A stretch of 64,000 nt of DNA. Source: Aedes albopictus (lineage: Eukaryota > Arthropoda > Insecta > Diptera > Culicidae). Made by a program: the position numbers and the translations under genes. Positions 54,506-64,000 of this stretch are shown here, one piece after another; the stretch's first letter is position 1, and each line of letters opens with the position of its first letter. The notes under the pieces were generated by a model. That model was given only the letters and a program-made list of their open reading frames with translations, was not told the origin of the DNA and searched no databases. The stretch spans positions 380,246,706 through 380,310,705 of the forward strand of contig NC_085137.1 of the NCBI RefSeq assembly GCF_035046485.1, in the 5' to 3' direction.

Positions 54506-56597
54506 TTTTGCCTTTCTCGTACACCAAGGTGTACCGAAAGGCTATATGTTCACTCCAAAAACGAAAATTTGATAGAGCCTCCGGAGAGGTCAAGTCTTAT
54601 ATACCAATCGACTCAGCTCGACGAATTGAGGTGATGTCTGTGTGTGTGTATGTGTGTGTGTGTGTATGTGTGTATGTGTACAAAAAAACTCACATCACTT
54701 TTTGGCAGTAAACCTCAACCGATTTTAATGACCGACGGTTCATTCGACGCGGAATCTGGTCCCATTGTTTCCTATTGAAAATGGTTCAGATCGGTCCAGC
54801 CGTTCCGGAGTTATGGCCATTTAGGTGTTCCGGATCGGTACCCCAGGAAGAGGCCAGATACGAAAACGCCACAAACCCATCCATGCGGCACATCAAATTA
54901 CGGCATTTTCGATAACTTGATGAATGGTATGCAGAAAAATAGTCTCAGATCATATCTGAACCGGTAGTGTCCCGGAACCGGTTCCGGATGTCCCGCCGGA
55001 AGTGACCAAACATAAAAGTGAACAAAACCCATACATGCGACACATCAAACCGCGGCTTTTTCGATAACGTGATGAACAGTAAGCAGGAAAACATTCTCAG
55101 ACCATATCGGAACCGGTAGAGTTCCGAACCGGTTGCAAATGCCCCACCGGAAGTGGCCAAGTATAAAAGTTAACCAAACCCATGCATGCGACATATCAAA
55201 TAGTGGCTTTTTTGATATCCTAATGAACAGTAAGCAGGATAACATTCTCAGACCATATCTGAACCGGTTGTGTCTCGGAACCGGTTCCGGGTGTCCCGTA
55301 GGAAGTGTCCAAATATAAAATTGAACTAAAACCATGAATGCGACATATCAAACCGCAGCTTTTTCGATAACCTGATGAACAGTAAGCAGGAAAGCATTCT
55401 CAGACCATATCGGAACCGGTTCCAGATGTTCCGCCGGAGGTGGCAAAGTATAAAAGTTAATTAAACCCTAGATTAAACCCATGCAAGCGACACATCAAAT
55501 AGTGACTTTTTTGATATCCTGATGAACAGTAAGCAGGAAAATATTTTCAGAACATATCTGAATCGATTGTGATCCGGAACCGGTTCCGGGTGTCCTGCCG
55601 GAAATGGTCAAATGTAAAAGGGAACCAAACCCATGCAAGCGACACATCAAATCGCGGATTTTTAGGCATCTTGATTTGGAAAAAAAAAAGTTTCCAGCCA
55701 TATTGGGGACAACCGGTAGTGTTCCGCAACCGATTACTGTTGCCCCATCGGAAGTGGTCAAATGTAAAGGAGAACCAAACCCATAAATTCGACGCATTAA
55801 ATGACTTTTTAATTAAGCTGATGAACGGTTAACAAGAAAAAAAAAATCTTAGACTATACTTTGGAAAACCAATAGTGTGCCGAAACCGGTTCCAAGTGCC
55901 CCGATGGAAGTGATCAAATGTAGAAAAGAACCAAACGCATTCACGCAGCACATTAAATAACGGCTTCTTCGATAACGCGAAGAACGGTCAGCAAGAAAAT
56001 AGTCTCAGGCCAGTAGTGTTCCGGAATCCCAAGAAACAGAAATAATTGAACAACAGTTTCTTAAGCTAAAGTTTGCTTAAGAGTGGTTTGTTCCACTCTT
56101 GTACAGCAAAAATGTCTGTTGGGATCACATTCGAGTGCCTCGCCGGAACTGGCGAAATGCACAAATGAACCAAACCCATACATGCATTACATCAATTTGC
56201 GACTTTTTAGGAAAACTGATTATTAATTTCCATGAAACTAGTCTAAGACCACATCAGGGACAATCGGTTAGTGGTAAAATGTGAACCGAAAGTTGTAAAT
56301 GTGAAATTGGGCCAAACCAATGCGTGTCGTACCATAAAACCACGCTAATTCGACAATGGTTGCTGTCAAATTACCTGGATAAACGTTTAATTCGATAAAC
56401 TAACATTATTTGAGTTTCGTTTAGATTTTATGATTTGTTTTTGAACACAAATCTTACAGATATTGTGTTGGTACGAATTTATAGCTTGTTCATTTTTCCG
56501 AGATTCACTGCGGTTGATCACCAAACGGATCAGGTGTCGGAAAGCACCAAATTAGAACTTTCGGAAATAGCAGCTGCACGAGGAGCCGCTGCGGGTG

Positions 56598-56763
56598 GGG
56601 AACGTCCATAAATTACGTCACGCTTTTAGGGGGAGGGGGGGGTCCAGTAAAGTGTGACAACCCATACAAAAATTTGAGAGGTCTCATACAAAAAGTGTGA
56701 CATAGGGGGGAGGGGGGGTTGAAAATTGGCAATTTTAGCGTGACGTAATTTATGGACGCTCCC
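56598..56763. mobile_element. MITE with CGTCCATAAATTACGTCACGC ends
   Basis: 166 bp. The left end GGGAACGTCCATAAATTACG mirrors the right end (complement GGGAGCGTCCATAAATTACG), both continuing TCACGCT. The interior has two G-rich runs (56629-56642, 56705-56718). GTG on either side could be a 3-bp duplication. Non-coding; class uncertain. Confidence 0.7.
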
Positions 56764-56942
56764 GTGTGAGTTACATCACAATATCGTATCATTCGTATTT
56801 GCAGTGTATTACACTGTGACATTTGATCATTTTTTAATTCAACAAATTTCGAATGAGCGGGGTACAAATTAAAAAGTGTCGTATTAAAGAGTGATGATTT
56901 CGCGGGGTTTGACAGTACACCAAATAGCAGCTTTTTTGATAA

Positions 56943-57205
56943 CTTCTTCTTCTTTATGGCTTGACGTTCGCATTGGAACTTGGCCTGCCTCTCTTCTACT
57001 TAGTGTTCTTTAGAGTACTTCCACAGTTATTAATTGAAGGGTTTTCTTTGCCTGCCATTGCATGAATTTGTATATTGTGAGGCAAGTACAAAGATACACT
57101 ATGCCCAGGAAGTCGAGAAAAAGTTCCCGACCGAAACGAGAATGAAACCCACCGTTTCCGGATTGGCGATTGATAGCCTTAATTACTAGGCCAACTTGAG
57201 ACCCT
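56943..57205 (-). mobile_element. tRNA-derived SINE, family 2, inside copy D
   Basis: Reverse-strand copy of the family at 17590-17820. On the minus strand it reads a box A-like TTGGCCTAGTAATTAAGG, the GGATTGGCGAT-type tRNA remnant and AATTCATGCAATGGCAGGC. It ends ATAAAGAAGAAG toward 56945. The flanks CTTTTTTGATAAC and CTTTTCTCATAAC (56930-56942 and about 57202-57214) look like an aged target duplication. Confidence 0.75.
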
Positions 57206-58069
57206 TTTCTCATAACACGATGATCGATTCGTAAGAACATAGCCTCAGACCATATTTTAGACAACCGGTAGTGTCCCGAAACTAGCTCTGGGTGTCCCAC
57301 TGGAAGTGGTCAAATGTAAAAGTGATCTGTACCCATGCATAAGATAAATCAAATCGTGTTTTTAGGTAACCTAATGTACGTTAGCAATGATAATGCCTCA
57401 GACTATGTTTGGGAAACCCGGTGGTGTTCCGGAACCTGTTCCAGAAAGTAATCAAATGAACCATGAGACACATCAAATCACGGCTTTTTAATAACCTGAG
57501 GAACGGTTAACTAGAAAATAGGCTCATACCACATTAGAGACTACCGGTAGGGTTGCACAACCAGCGTTTGATGCTTCGCCGTAACTACGGAAGTAAATAA
57601 AATCAATGCAAGTGATAAATATGTGTAAGAGAACAAAACCTTGACATACATACAAACAGATGTCTCACTATACTCACTCCGTTCTTGTTTTCAACGGTCA
57701 ATAAAATATAACCTAGAATGTGTAGAAAAAACTTTATCGAAGACCGCAAAGTGATCTGTGATAGGGTAAAAAGTTATATCATAGCTTGTTAATATCGTCT
57801 TGATATTGATCAGCTCCCAATGTTAGTGAAGGTACTCAAGCAGTCAACTGAGAAATCTGATATTATTCAGCTCTGCTTATACGCTGAACACAACGTCAGA
57901 CTATGTGCCATCAATAAGTTTTAAGTCAATTCAATGATGGCTTTGATAAAATGCTTGCTTTTCTTAAAACAATATCAGGATTCAGGAACACTTTGACTTA
58001 CGTCGACGGAAAGATCGTGTGAACATATACGACGAGAAAGGCACTATCACCTCTAGGTGGATTAATTTG

Positions 58070-58560
58070 GGTTTTTTTAATTCATGCACATTTTTTTATT
58101 TCCGCAGTCCCAGCCATGTTACAGTGTACTGGTCTTGCTTTGAAATTGGTAATCGAAAAAGAATTGGTAACCGAGAATCCTCTTACTAGGGTCGGGTGAC
58201 ACTGACCTGAAACGGTGGATGGGCTAATGTCGACGTTGCCTTCCGTCTCATAAAACCGAAACGAGGCCTTGAGGTACGTTCCCAACCTATACCTAGCTTG
58301 CTAGCTTAGGCAACTAACTGAGTGAAGGTAGGTTCAGATTAACACTCCTGTTTAGCGCTGATCCGGCTCTGAGCTCAGTCCTCAGAAGAACCTGTACCAA
58401 TACTCGGGTGGCCTCCCTGCTTGTATAGATTACTACTAGGATCGTTGGCGATTACTTCATTGGCAGTAAGGATAAGCGGCTTTAACCTTCCTTTCGCATC
58501 ACGTTGGGAACAGCTCGCTGGCGTAGTGCACGGTTTGGGTAAAAAAAAGACCCTAATGCC
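58070..58560. other. Spacer, possibly the leader of the third R1-clade relic
   Basis: GC content rises after 58300, as expected for a retrotransposon leader, but this stretch is not similar to the leader at 38899-39170. No gene. Confidence 0.35.
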
Positions 58561-59643
58561 AAAGGAGGGTTAAGGGGGGCCCAACAGCAATGACTACGAA
58601 ATCCCAAAACCAAGTGATCGAAAACGGAGAGAACCTCATGCGCAATAGGAGACAGCTACCAAAGATGTTGGTAGTTATCGAACAGCTGGAGAAGCTGATC
58701 GGCTTCACGAGCGGGCGAACTAACATCAGCAAGGATCTGAAACAGGGCCTGCTAAAGCTCCCCAATCGCTAGCTCTGACTAAGAAAGAGTACGATCTCCT
58801 GGTCAAAGAGCGGAGTACGGCTGCCGTGAGCAGTTTTGCAATTTTTCGACAGGCCCTTGTGATAGCGATATTTTGCTTTTTTCATTTTCTCCGTTTTGGT
58901 TTTCCTGTCAAAGTTGCTTTCCGATCAGCAACACGGGAGCGAAATGAAATAGGTACTCACACTCGCACGCAGCGTGCTGAAAGCGAGAGCTGACAGGGCT
59001 AAATTTCCATTCAATTTCTGTAATTGAGTGTTTTCACCCGTGCTAACGTATAGGGCACTCACTCTCACAAGCCACCGCTTGAGACGAATGGCCTTTCAGC
59101 ATGAGTAGTGTGTGGATGATTGGGAATTGATCTTGTTGGGTCGCTCACGAATGGAGCTCTCGGACTCTGTCAGTTCTCACATCGAGGAACTGAAAACGAC
59201 CGCCGCAGTCATTCATTTTCGGCTGAAAAACAGGCACTGAGACTGATATTTTGCAGGACTGGCCGTGAGTATGGAAGAGCGGTCCACCCAATCGGACAGT
59301 TTCTTCTTTGCTGGTAATGCTACGATGGCGCATGCAACCAAGCAGCTCGCCACAGTTGTAGGGTAAACGTCAAACCTTCCGAGAAGACACGGCCCGCGGT
59401 GGGCAAAAAGCGTCCGGCAGAGGTGGACGGAAAGACGAAGAGCAAGAAATTGATGGCCAGCACGAGCACCCTGACTCCCAAGTCGGTTGCGAAAGCCCCG
59501 ACCCTAAGAGAAACGAGGGCCAACCAGACCAAGGGAAGGAGAACCCTTCGATTTCGGTTGGGAAAAAGAAGGAGTTGGGAAAAGTGAAACCAGTTCGTCA
59601 GCGCAAACAAAGCGGTGCGCTGAAAAACTGAGGCGGATACATA

Positions 59644-60563
59644 CAGGGGATCCTCAAAATAACTGGGACAGGTAAAATTTTCACTTTTCAAAAAATGTTC
59701 AACCCGCGGTAACTTTTCGAAAAGGGCATCAAATATTCTCAAATTTTTACTGTAAGCTCATCAACTAATTGTGTATCAGTGGTCAAAATTTGGGAAAGAT
59801 CGAGCTATTCTACACGAGGTTATAAAGATTCTAGAAAAAGGTATAATTATCCGATAGCCAACTTTGAGCTGTTATATCTCCGGATTCAATGAACCGAATG
59901 CAATGACATTTTGATCATTTATGACTTATATAATGAGCTATCAAAAACTTTTGACTAAACTGAAAATTCTTTACACGAAAGAAAATTATAACGAATAGAT
60001 TTTTTTCCTGATATAACACTAATTTTTCCAAAACTTCAACATCATTTCAAAATTCGAGGTAGTAATTAATATTCATTCAAATTTCCTCTAATTGACTTGA
60101 ATATATTTATGTTTCAAAGGAAAGCTACCAAATAGCCGGCATTAAATTGAAAAAGTAATGGGATGCACATGATAAATAGATACATTTACTAAAAAATCAT
60201 AGAATAAATGAAATAGCTATTACTTTTTTTCTAATTAATAATTTTAAATTAAGTCAACTGTTTTTCAAAGTTCATTATATTAGTCATAAATGATCAAAAT
60301 TTCATTGCATTCGGTTCATTGAATCCGGAGATATAACAGCTCAAAGTTGGCTATCGGATAATTATACCTTTTTCTAGAATCTTTATAACTTCGTGTAGAA
60401 TGGCCTGATCTTTTCCAAATTTTGTGCATTGATACACAACTAGTTGATGAATTTACAGTAAAAATTTAAGAATATTTGATGCCCTTTTCGAAAAGTTACA
60501 GCGAGTTGAACATTTTTTGAAAGTGAAAATTTTACCTGTCCCAGTTATTTTGAGTATCCCCTG
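59644..60563. mobile_element. 920-bp foldback element, copy 2
   Basis: Same family and identical length as 44730-45649. Ends CAGGGGATCCTC and complement CAGGGGATACTC, flanked by TA at 59642-59643 and 60564-60565. Arms share AAAATAACTGGGACAGG, TCACTTTTCAAAAAATG, TTGTGTATCAGTGG and AGCTGTTATATCTCCGGATT. It splits the third R1 relic, so it post-dates it. Confidence 0.85.
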
Positions 60564-60639
60564 TAGGTTCGCCGAGGTGCTGAGAGCCATGCAAGGTGGA
60601 AATCTCAACGCTAGGCGCGGATTTACAAAGCATTGGGCG

Positions 60640-60875
60640 TACCAGGACTGGAGAGATGATATTATGAATTCGGTTGGAAATCAAAAAACTTTTTTTACGA
60701 AAAATATTTTTGTTAATTTTGGATTGTTTACAACATACGTCGGAAGTGACGTATATGATAGGGCATCATTGAACGCACACAGCGCACTACACCCGGTACT
60801 GAAAAAAAGTGTCGCTAGTCGAAAAGTGTCGCTAGTCAAAACGTCGCTATTCGGTTTGGTGCTGGCGCCATAATA
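60640..60875. other. Unidentified insert in the third R1-clade relic
   Basis: AT-rich sequence with a repeated GTGTCGCTAGTC phrase (60808-60835) that has no counterpart in the intact R1 copy. Boundaries and class not determined. Confidence 0.3.
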
Positions 60876-60878
60876 CTA

Positions 60879-61284
60879 CCCGAGCAGGAATGAATAACTG
60901 ACACATAACTGGAGCATACCAAAGTCAGGTATCATACCAAAACCAGGTATTGGTCGGTTGTCCAGGTATTGAAAATAACTTATTTTGGTATTTTGTAGGT
61001 GTGGATAGAATACCCCAACGAGTTATTATTTTGGTTTTGAGGACTGATTGAGGTATTATTCAATTATGGAAAAATCACTATTTGTATGGAAAAATCACCG
61101 ATTATTATTTAGGTATTACCATACTTGAAGTTATTATTCGCGTGTTATGCACAGGAAACACATCAGTTATTATTATAGGTATTTTACCTCTTATGCAGGG
61201 CTTCTTAATACCTCATTCAGGTAGGAGGTATTCGGTTTTCCATACCTGAGTTTGTTATTCTTCAGCTATTTTCTCCTGCTCGGG
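60879..61284. mobile_element. Short element with CCCGAGCAGG ends
   Basis: 406 bp with perfect inverted ends CCCGAGCAGG and CCTGCTCGGG; TA at 60877-60878 on the left and ATA on the right. The interior is built from GGTATT/AATACC and GTTATT phrases, as in 10473-11679 and 35212-36093. Non-coding, interrupting the R1 relic. Confidence 0.7.
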
Positions 61285-61950
61285 ATAGTGCTGAAGAAGG
61301 AGGCTACCAAGCAAGGAAAGGCACCTTCTACAAGGCACCAGCTCAGGAGATATTTGGCGACGAAGTGCAGGTGAGAGCCCTAACAGCGGAGGCGACTCTC
61401 CAGTGTAAAAACCTGGATGAGATCACCGATACAGAGGAGGTTTCAGTCGCACTTAAGCAGCAGTGCGAGGTAAATGCGAGGTACATGCGAAAGGGTCTAG
61501 CAGCTTCCTGTAGGGGAGTTAAGGACAAACGTCTTGAAATCCCGCTTCAACATTGCATCGAAACTTTAGCACACCAATCTCAAGAAGCAAGCTTCAAACA
61601 ACAATGTATTTCATTATTCTGTTCTTGCTCACTTGTAATTAGCTTAAAATAAAAAGCTCAGGTGCACAGGTTTTGTTTACGAAAAGATTTGTGCCCTCGA
61701 AATCGTGAGTAGGTGTCAAATTCGGCCATTGTAGCGGCCATTTCGGGATTCTAACAAGTCTGTCCTTAAACAAGGCGACTGTAGTCGGTAAAATCACAGT
61801 AGGCTGGTCAGTATGCGTGCTTTAAGTGCTTCAAGCAAGGACACAAGTTGTATGTGTGTTAAGGCTCCGACAGCAGCAAACTCTGCAGCAAGTGCGGATT
61901 GGAAGGACGCATCGTCATTGAATGCAACTCGGCACCACGGTGTATTTAGT

Positions 61951-62107
61951 GCAATCATTACTTTACATGCAAACTTAAGGTTGATTTAAAGTAGAAGTGG
62001 GCAATTATAGAATCAAATTAGGATTATACTGATATAATCTTGAAGCAGTCGCATAATTGCCCATTTCCACTTTACAACTTTAAGTTTGCATGTAAAGTAA
62101 TGATTGC
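61951..62107. mobile_element. Palindromic MITE in the third R1 relic (zinc-knuckle region)
   Basis: GCAATCATTACTTTACATGC at the left mirrors GCATGTAAAGTAATGATTGC at the right; both arms also share AAACTTAA and AGTGGGCAATTA blocks. Weak inverted similarity continues about 14 nt beyond each end (CGGTGTATTTAG / CTAAGTACACCG), so the true termini are uncertain. Confidence 0.65.
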
Positions 62108-62829
62108 TCTAAGTACACCGTATATCTGCATGCAATAAGGCTTCAGCACTGTGGTTACTTGGGAAAAATGCCTGTTTTGCAATGTGAACAAGGGTCACAC
62201 GACGGGCGGGCGTGAATGTGCAGGCATGCAAGGAGGTCGAACAAACCGACGATTATGAAGGTTACACAGCTAAACCTGAACCACTGCAGCCGCACAACAG
62301 TTGCTGTGGCAGTCAGTCTCGAAGTAAAGTACAGACATCGCCTTATTTTCGGACCCATACCGCACCCCTCCCGATAACGGAGACTAGGTAGCGTATTACG
62401 GTGATCTGTACAACCGTTCGTTTTCCGGTCCAGGAAATAATTTCCACGTCGCACGAGGGTTTCACAAAAGACCAATTATCGTCTATGCAGGATTCGCACT
62501 ACTGTAGTTATCGGTGGAGACTTCAATGTCCGAACGATTGAGTGAGGTAGGCGCTTGACTAACGCGAGAGGGTGGGTTCTACTCGAACCTATGGCGAGAC
62601 TGAACGAGGATGCCACGAACTTAGTCGACAAAAAGCCTACAGTAGGAACGGTACAAGGTCCATTATTAATGTGACATTCTGGAGGCCGGGTTTAAAACCT
62701 AGCTCGGACTGGAGGGTCGACGATAGATACGTGCACAGAGACCATCTGGCGCTTCGATACAGGGTGGAACACGGAGGAATACGGCCGCAGCCGTAGGTCG
62801 TCGACCGTCAACTACTCAGTCAACCAGTG

Positions 62830-62956
62830 ATCGTATAAGATGTTGCATAAGATGTTAAAGTGGAGGCGTGATGTGTGCACTTTTTACATGCGCCTAAATG
62901 GAGGCATGCACGCATATGGCCTCCACATTATCATCTTATGCAACATGTTATACGAT
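62830..62956. mobile_element. Palindromic MITE in the third R1 relic (endonuclease/RT linker)
   Basis: 127 bp with inverted ends ATCGTATAAGATGTTGCATA and complement ATCGTATAACATGTTGCATA, then both AGATG and GTGGAGGC. No target duplication is obvious. Non-coding. Confidence 0.68.
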
Positions 62957-64000
62957 TATGGAAGGTAACTTTGATGATCTTTCCAGCGATCTAGTCGGAA
63001 CCCTAGGCCGTGCATGTGATGCCGCAAAGCCAAGGCGATCCCTACCCAGAAATGGACGCAAACCGGTAAGCTGGTGGTGTCCAGAAATCGCAGAACTCCG
63101 CGCATCCTGCCTAAGAGCTAAAAGGAGGATGCAAAGAACTCGCACCGATGAGGGTAGAATGGAGCGAAGTGAGGCATACAGGGCGGCCAAACTGGCACTG
63201 AACAATCAGATTAAGACACGAAAACGAGCGTAAGCGGCAATGCTTTGGAAATCTCTGTTAGGCAGCCATCACGATCCCTTGGGGTGATGCCTACAGAGTA
63301 GTCATGGCCAAAACGAAGGACGCGTCTGCACCACTAAAGCGCTCCCCCGAGATGCTGCAGAAGATCGTGGAAACGTTGTTCCCGCGTCACGATACAATAC
63401 CATAAGACCCCGTCCGCTAAGGCCGCCATAGCAAGGTTGCTTCGGTAACGAACGACGAGCTCGCAATAGTGAAGTCACTTAAGTTGAACAAGACTACGAA
63501 TCCGGTCGGTATCCCGACAGTAGTCATCAAGATGACCATCGAGGCTAGACCTGACATGTTCAGAATGGCTATACAGCTGGGCCTAGAGAGAGGTGAACGT
63601 CCGAAGAGGTAAAAAAGGCAAAGATTGGTTCTACTGCCCAAATCCGGGAAGCCGCCTGGCGACCCGTCGGCAGATAGACCTATCTGTCTTCAGGACTCCG
63701 CCGGGAAACTGTTGGAACGGATCATTCTGTCGAGGTTGATGGTCTATACCGAAAAATCCGATAACTCTGGCCTCTAGGATAACCAAAACGACCGAGTAGC
63801 GCTCCAAAAGAAGTGAACGGAAAGCCGCTATTGCGTGGTCGTCACGCTGGACGTCGAGAATGCGTTCAACAGCGTCAGCAGGGCTGCCATTGAGTGCGGC
63901 ATTTACCACCTAAAAGTCCCGGTTATCTTATGCTACGAGCTCTGGAGAGCAACTTCCAATCAATGATGCCGAGGAAGGCTAGAGAAGCTACAACATCCCA

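Larger units (their letters stand above)
54510..58042 (-). repeat. Minisatellite-bearing dispersed element, copy D (longest)
   Basis: The most complete copy, inverted relative to B and C. It opens GCCTTTCTCGT at 54510-54520 and closes ACGAGAAAGGC at 58032-58042 with the CTAGGTGGATTAAT flank. A (TG)n tract lies at 54638-54680. About a dozen tandem units from 54860 to 57620 carry GGAACCGGTTCC, CATGCGACA and TTTTTCGATAACCTGATGAAC-type blocks; later units are more diverged. It is interrupted by a MITE (56598-56763) and a SINE (56943-57205). The non-repetitive segment 57650-58030 matches 1000-1340 of copy A and 24930-25250 of copy B. Confidence 0.82.
58561..64000 (+). pseudogene. Third R1-clade retrotransposon relic, diverged and multiply interrupted
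   Basis: A related but distinct R1-clade subfamily, running off the window. ORF1 begins near 58590 (LEKLIGFTSGRTNISKDLK is like DFASTKSNISKDLK of the intact copy). Later pieces: basic region 59340-59640, EVQVRALTAEATLQCKNLDE-like segment 61360-61420, zinc knuckles near 61800-61920. ORF2 pieces: VTQLNLNHC (about 62263), SRNGTRSIINVTFWRPGLK (62640), ACDAAKPRRSLPRNGRKP (63015), LLPKSGKPPGDPSADRPICL (63630) and VTLDVENAFNSVSRA (63840). Many stops and frameshifts occur. At least four insertions lie inside. Confidence 0.82.

Noticed and set aside
1..64000. Endogenous viral elements
   Set aside because: I looked for polymerase, nucleoprotein or capsid-like frames; the only polymerase motifs are those of RTE and R1-clade retrotransposons.

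Overview
The window looks like repeat-dense chromosomal DNA of a mosquito, most likely a culicine such as Aedes. This is inferred from a filamin-type gene with insect-style short introns, RTE-clade (JAM1-like) and R1-clade retrotransposons, tRNA-derived SINEs and many MITEs. There is no bacterial gene organisation, rRNA, CRISPR array or credible functional tRNA gene. Species is not proven by the sequence.

One host gene is recognisable: the 5' half of a filamin-family gene on the minus strand, start codon at 20177, six coding exons down to 15521. The protein starts with three calponin-homology (CH) domains, not two, followed by filamin Ig repeats and a long Ser/Thr-rich linker. That fits jitterbug (jbug) better than classical filamin (cheerio). 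The gene runs off the left side: the next exon is not in the window, so intron 6 is at least 15.5 kb and is packed with transposons.

Everything else supported is mobile DNA. From left to right: the end of a minisatellite-bearing element (1-1380); two palindromic MITEs; a SINE; a three-level nest at 3777-7500 (hAT-like element containing a defective RTE copy, which itself contains a 1.2-kb hAT-like MITE); degenerate about 24-nt repeats; a TA-flanked element hosting a palindromic MITE (10473-11679); a 1418-bp near-perfect palindrome (13821-15238); jbug; a second defective RTE copy (22650-24170); a second minisatellite element (24890-26562); pogo-like and palindromic MITEs (28075-28726); a poorly understood stretch (28.7-34.8 kb); a nested foldback cluster (34926-36393); a third minisatellite element (36570-38828); a complete R1-clade retrotransposon with both ORFs open, a poly(A) tail and a 14-bp target duplication (38899-44440); a 920-bp foldback; a decayed copy of the same R1 family with three insertions (46330-50570); a MULE-like MITE; a fourth minisatellite element (54510-58042); and a third, more diverged R1-clade relic running off the right side with at least four insertions.

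No new defence, biosynthetic or signalling system was found. The most distinctive features are the four-copy minisatellite element family with GCCTTTCTCGT inverted ends, the large palindromes and the recently inserted, possibly competent R1-clade element. Boundaries called from perfect target-site duplications are firm; family names for the MITEs are inferences from duplication length and terminal motif.
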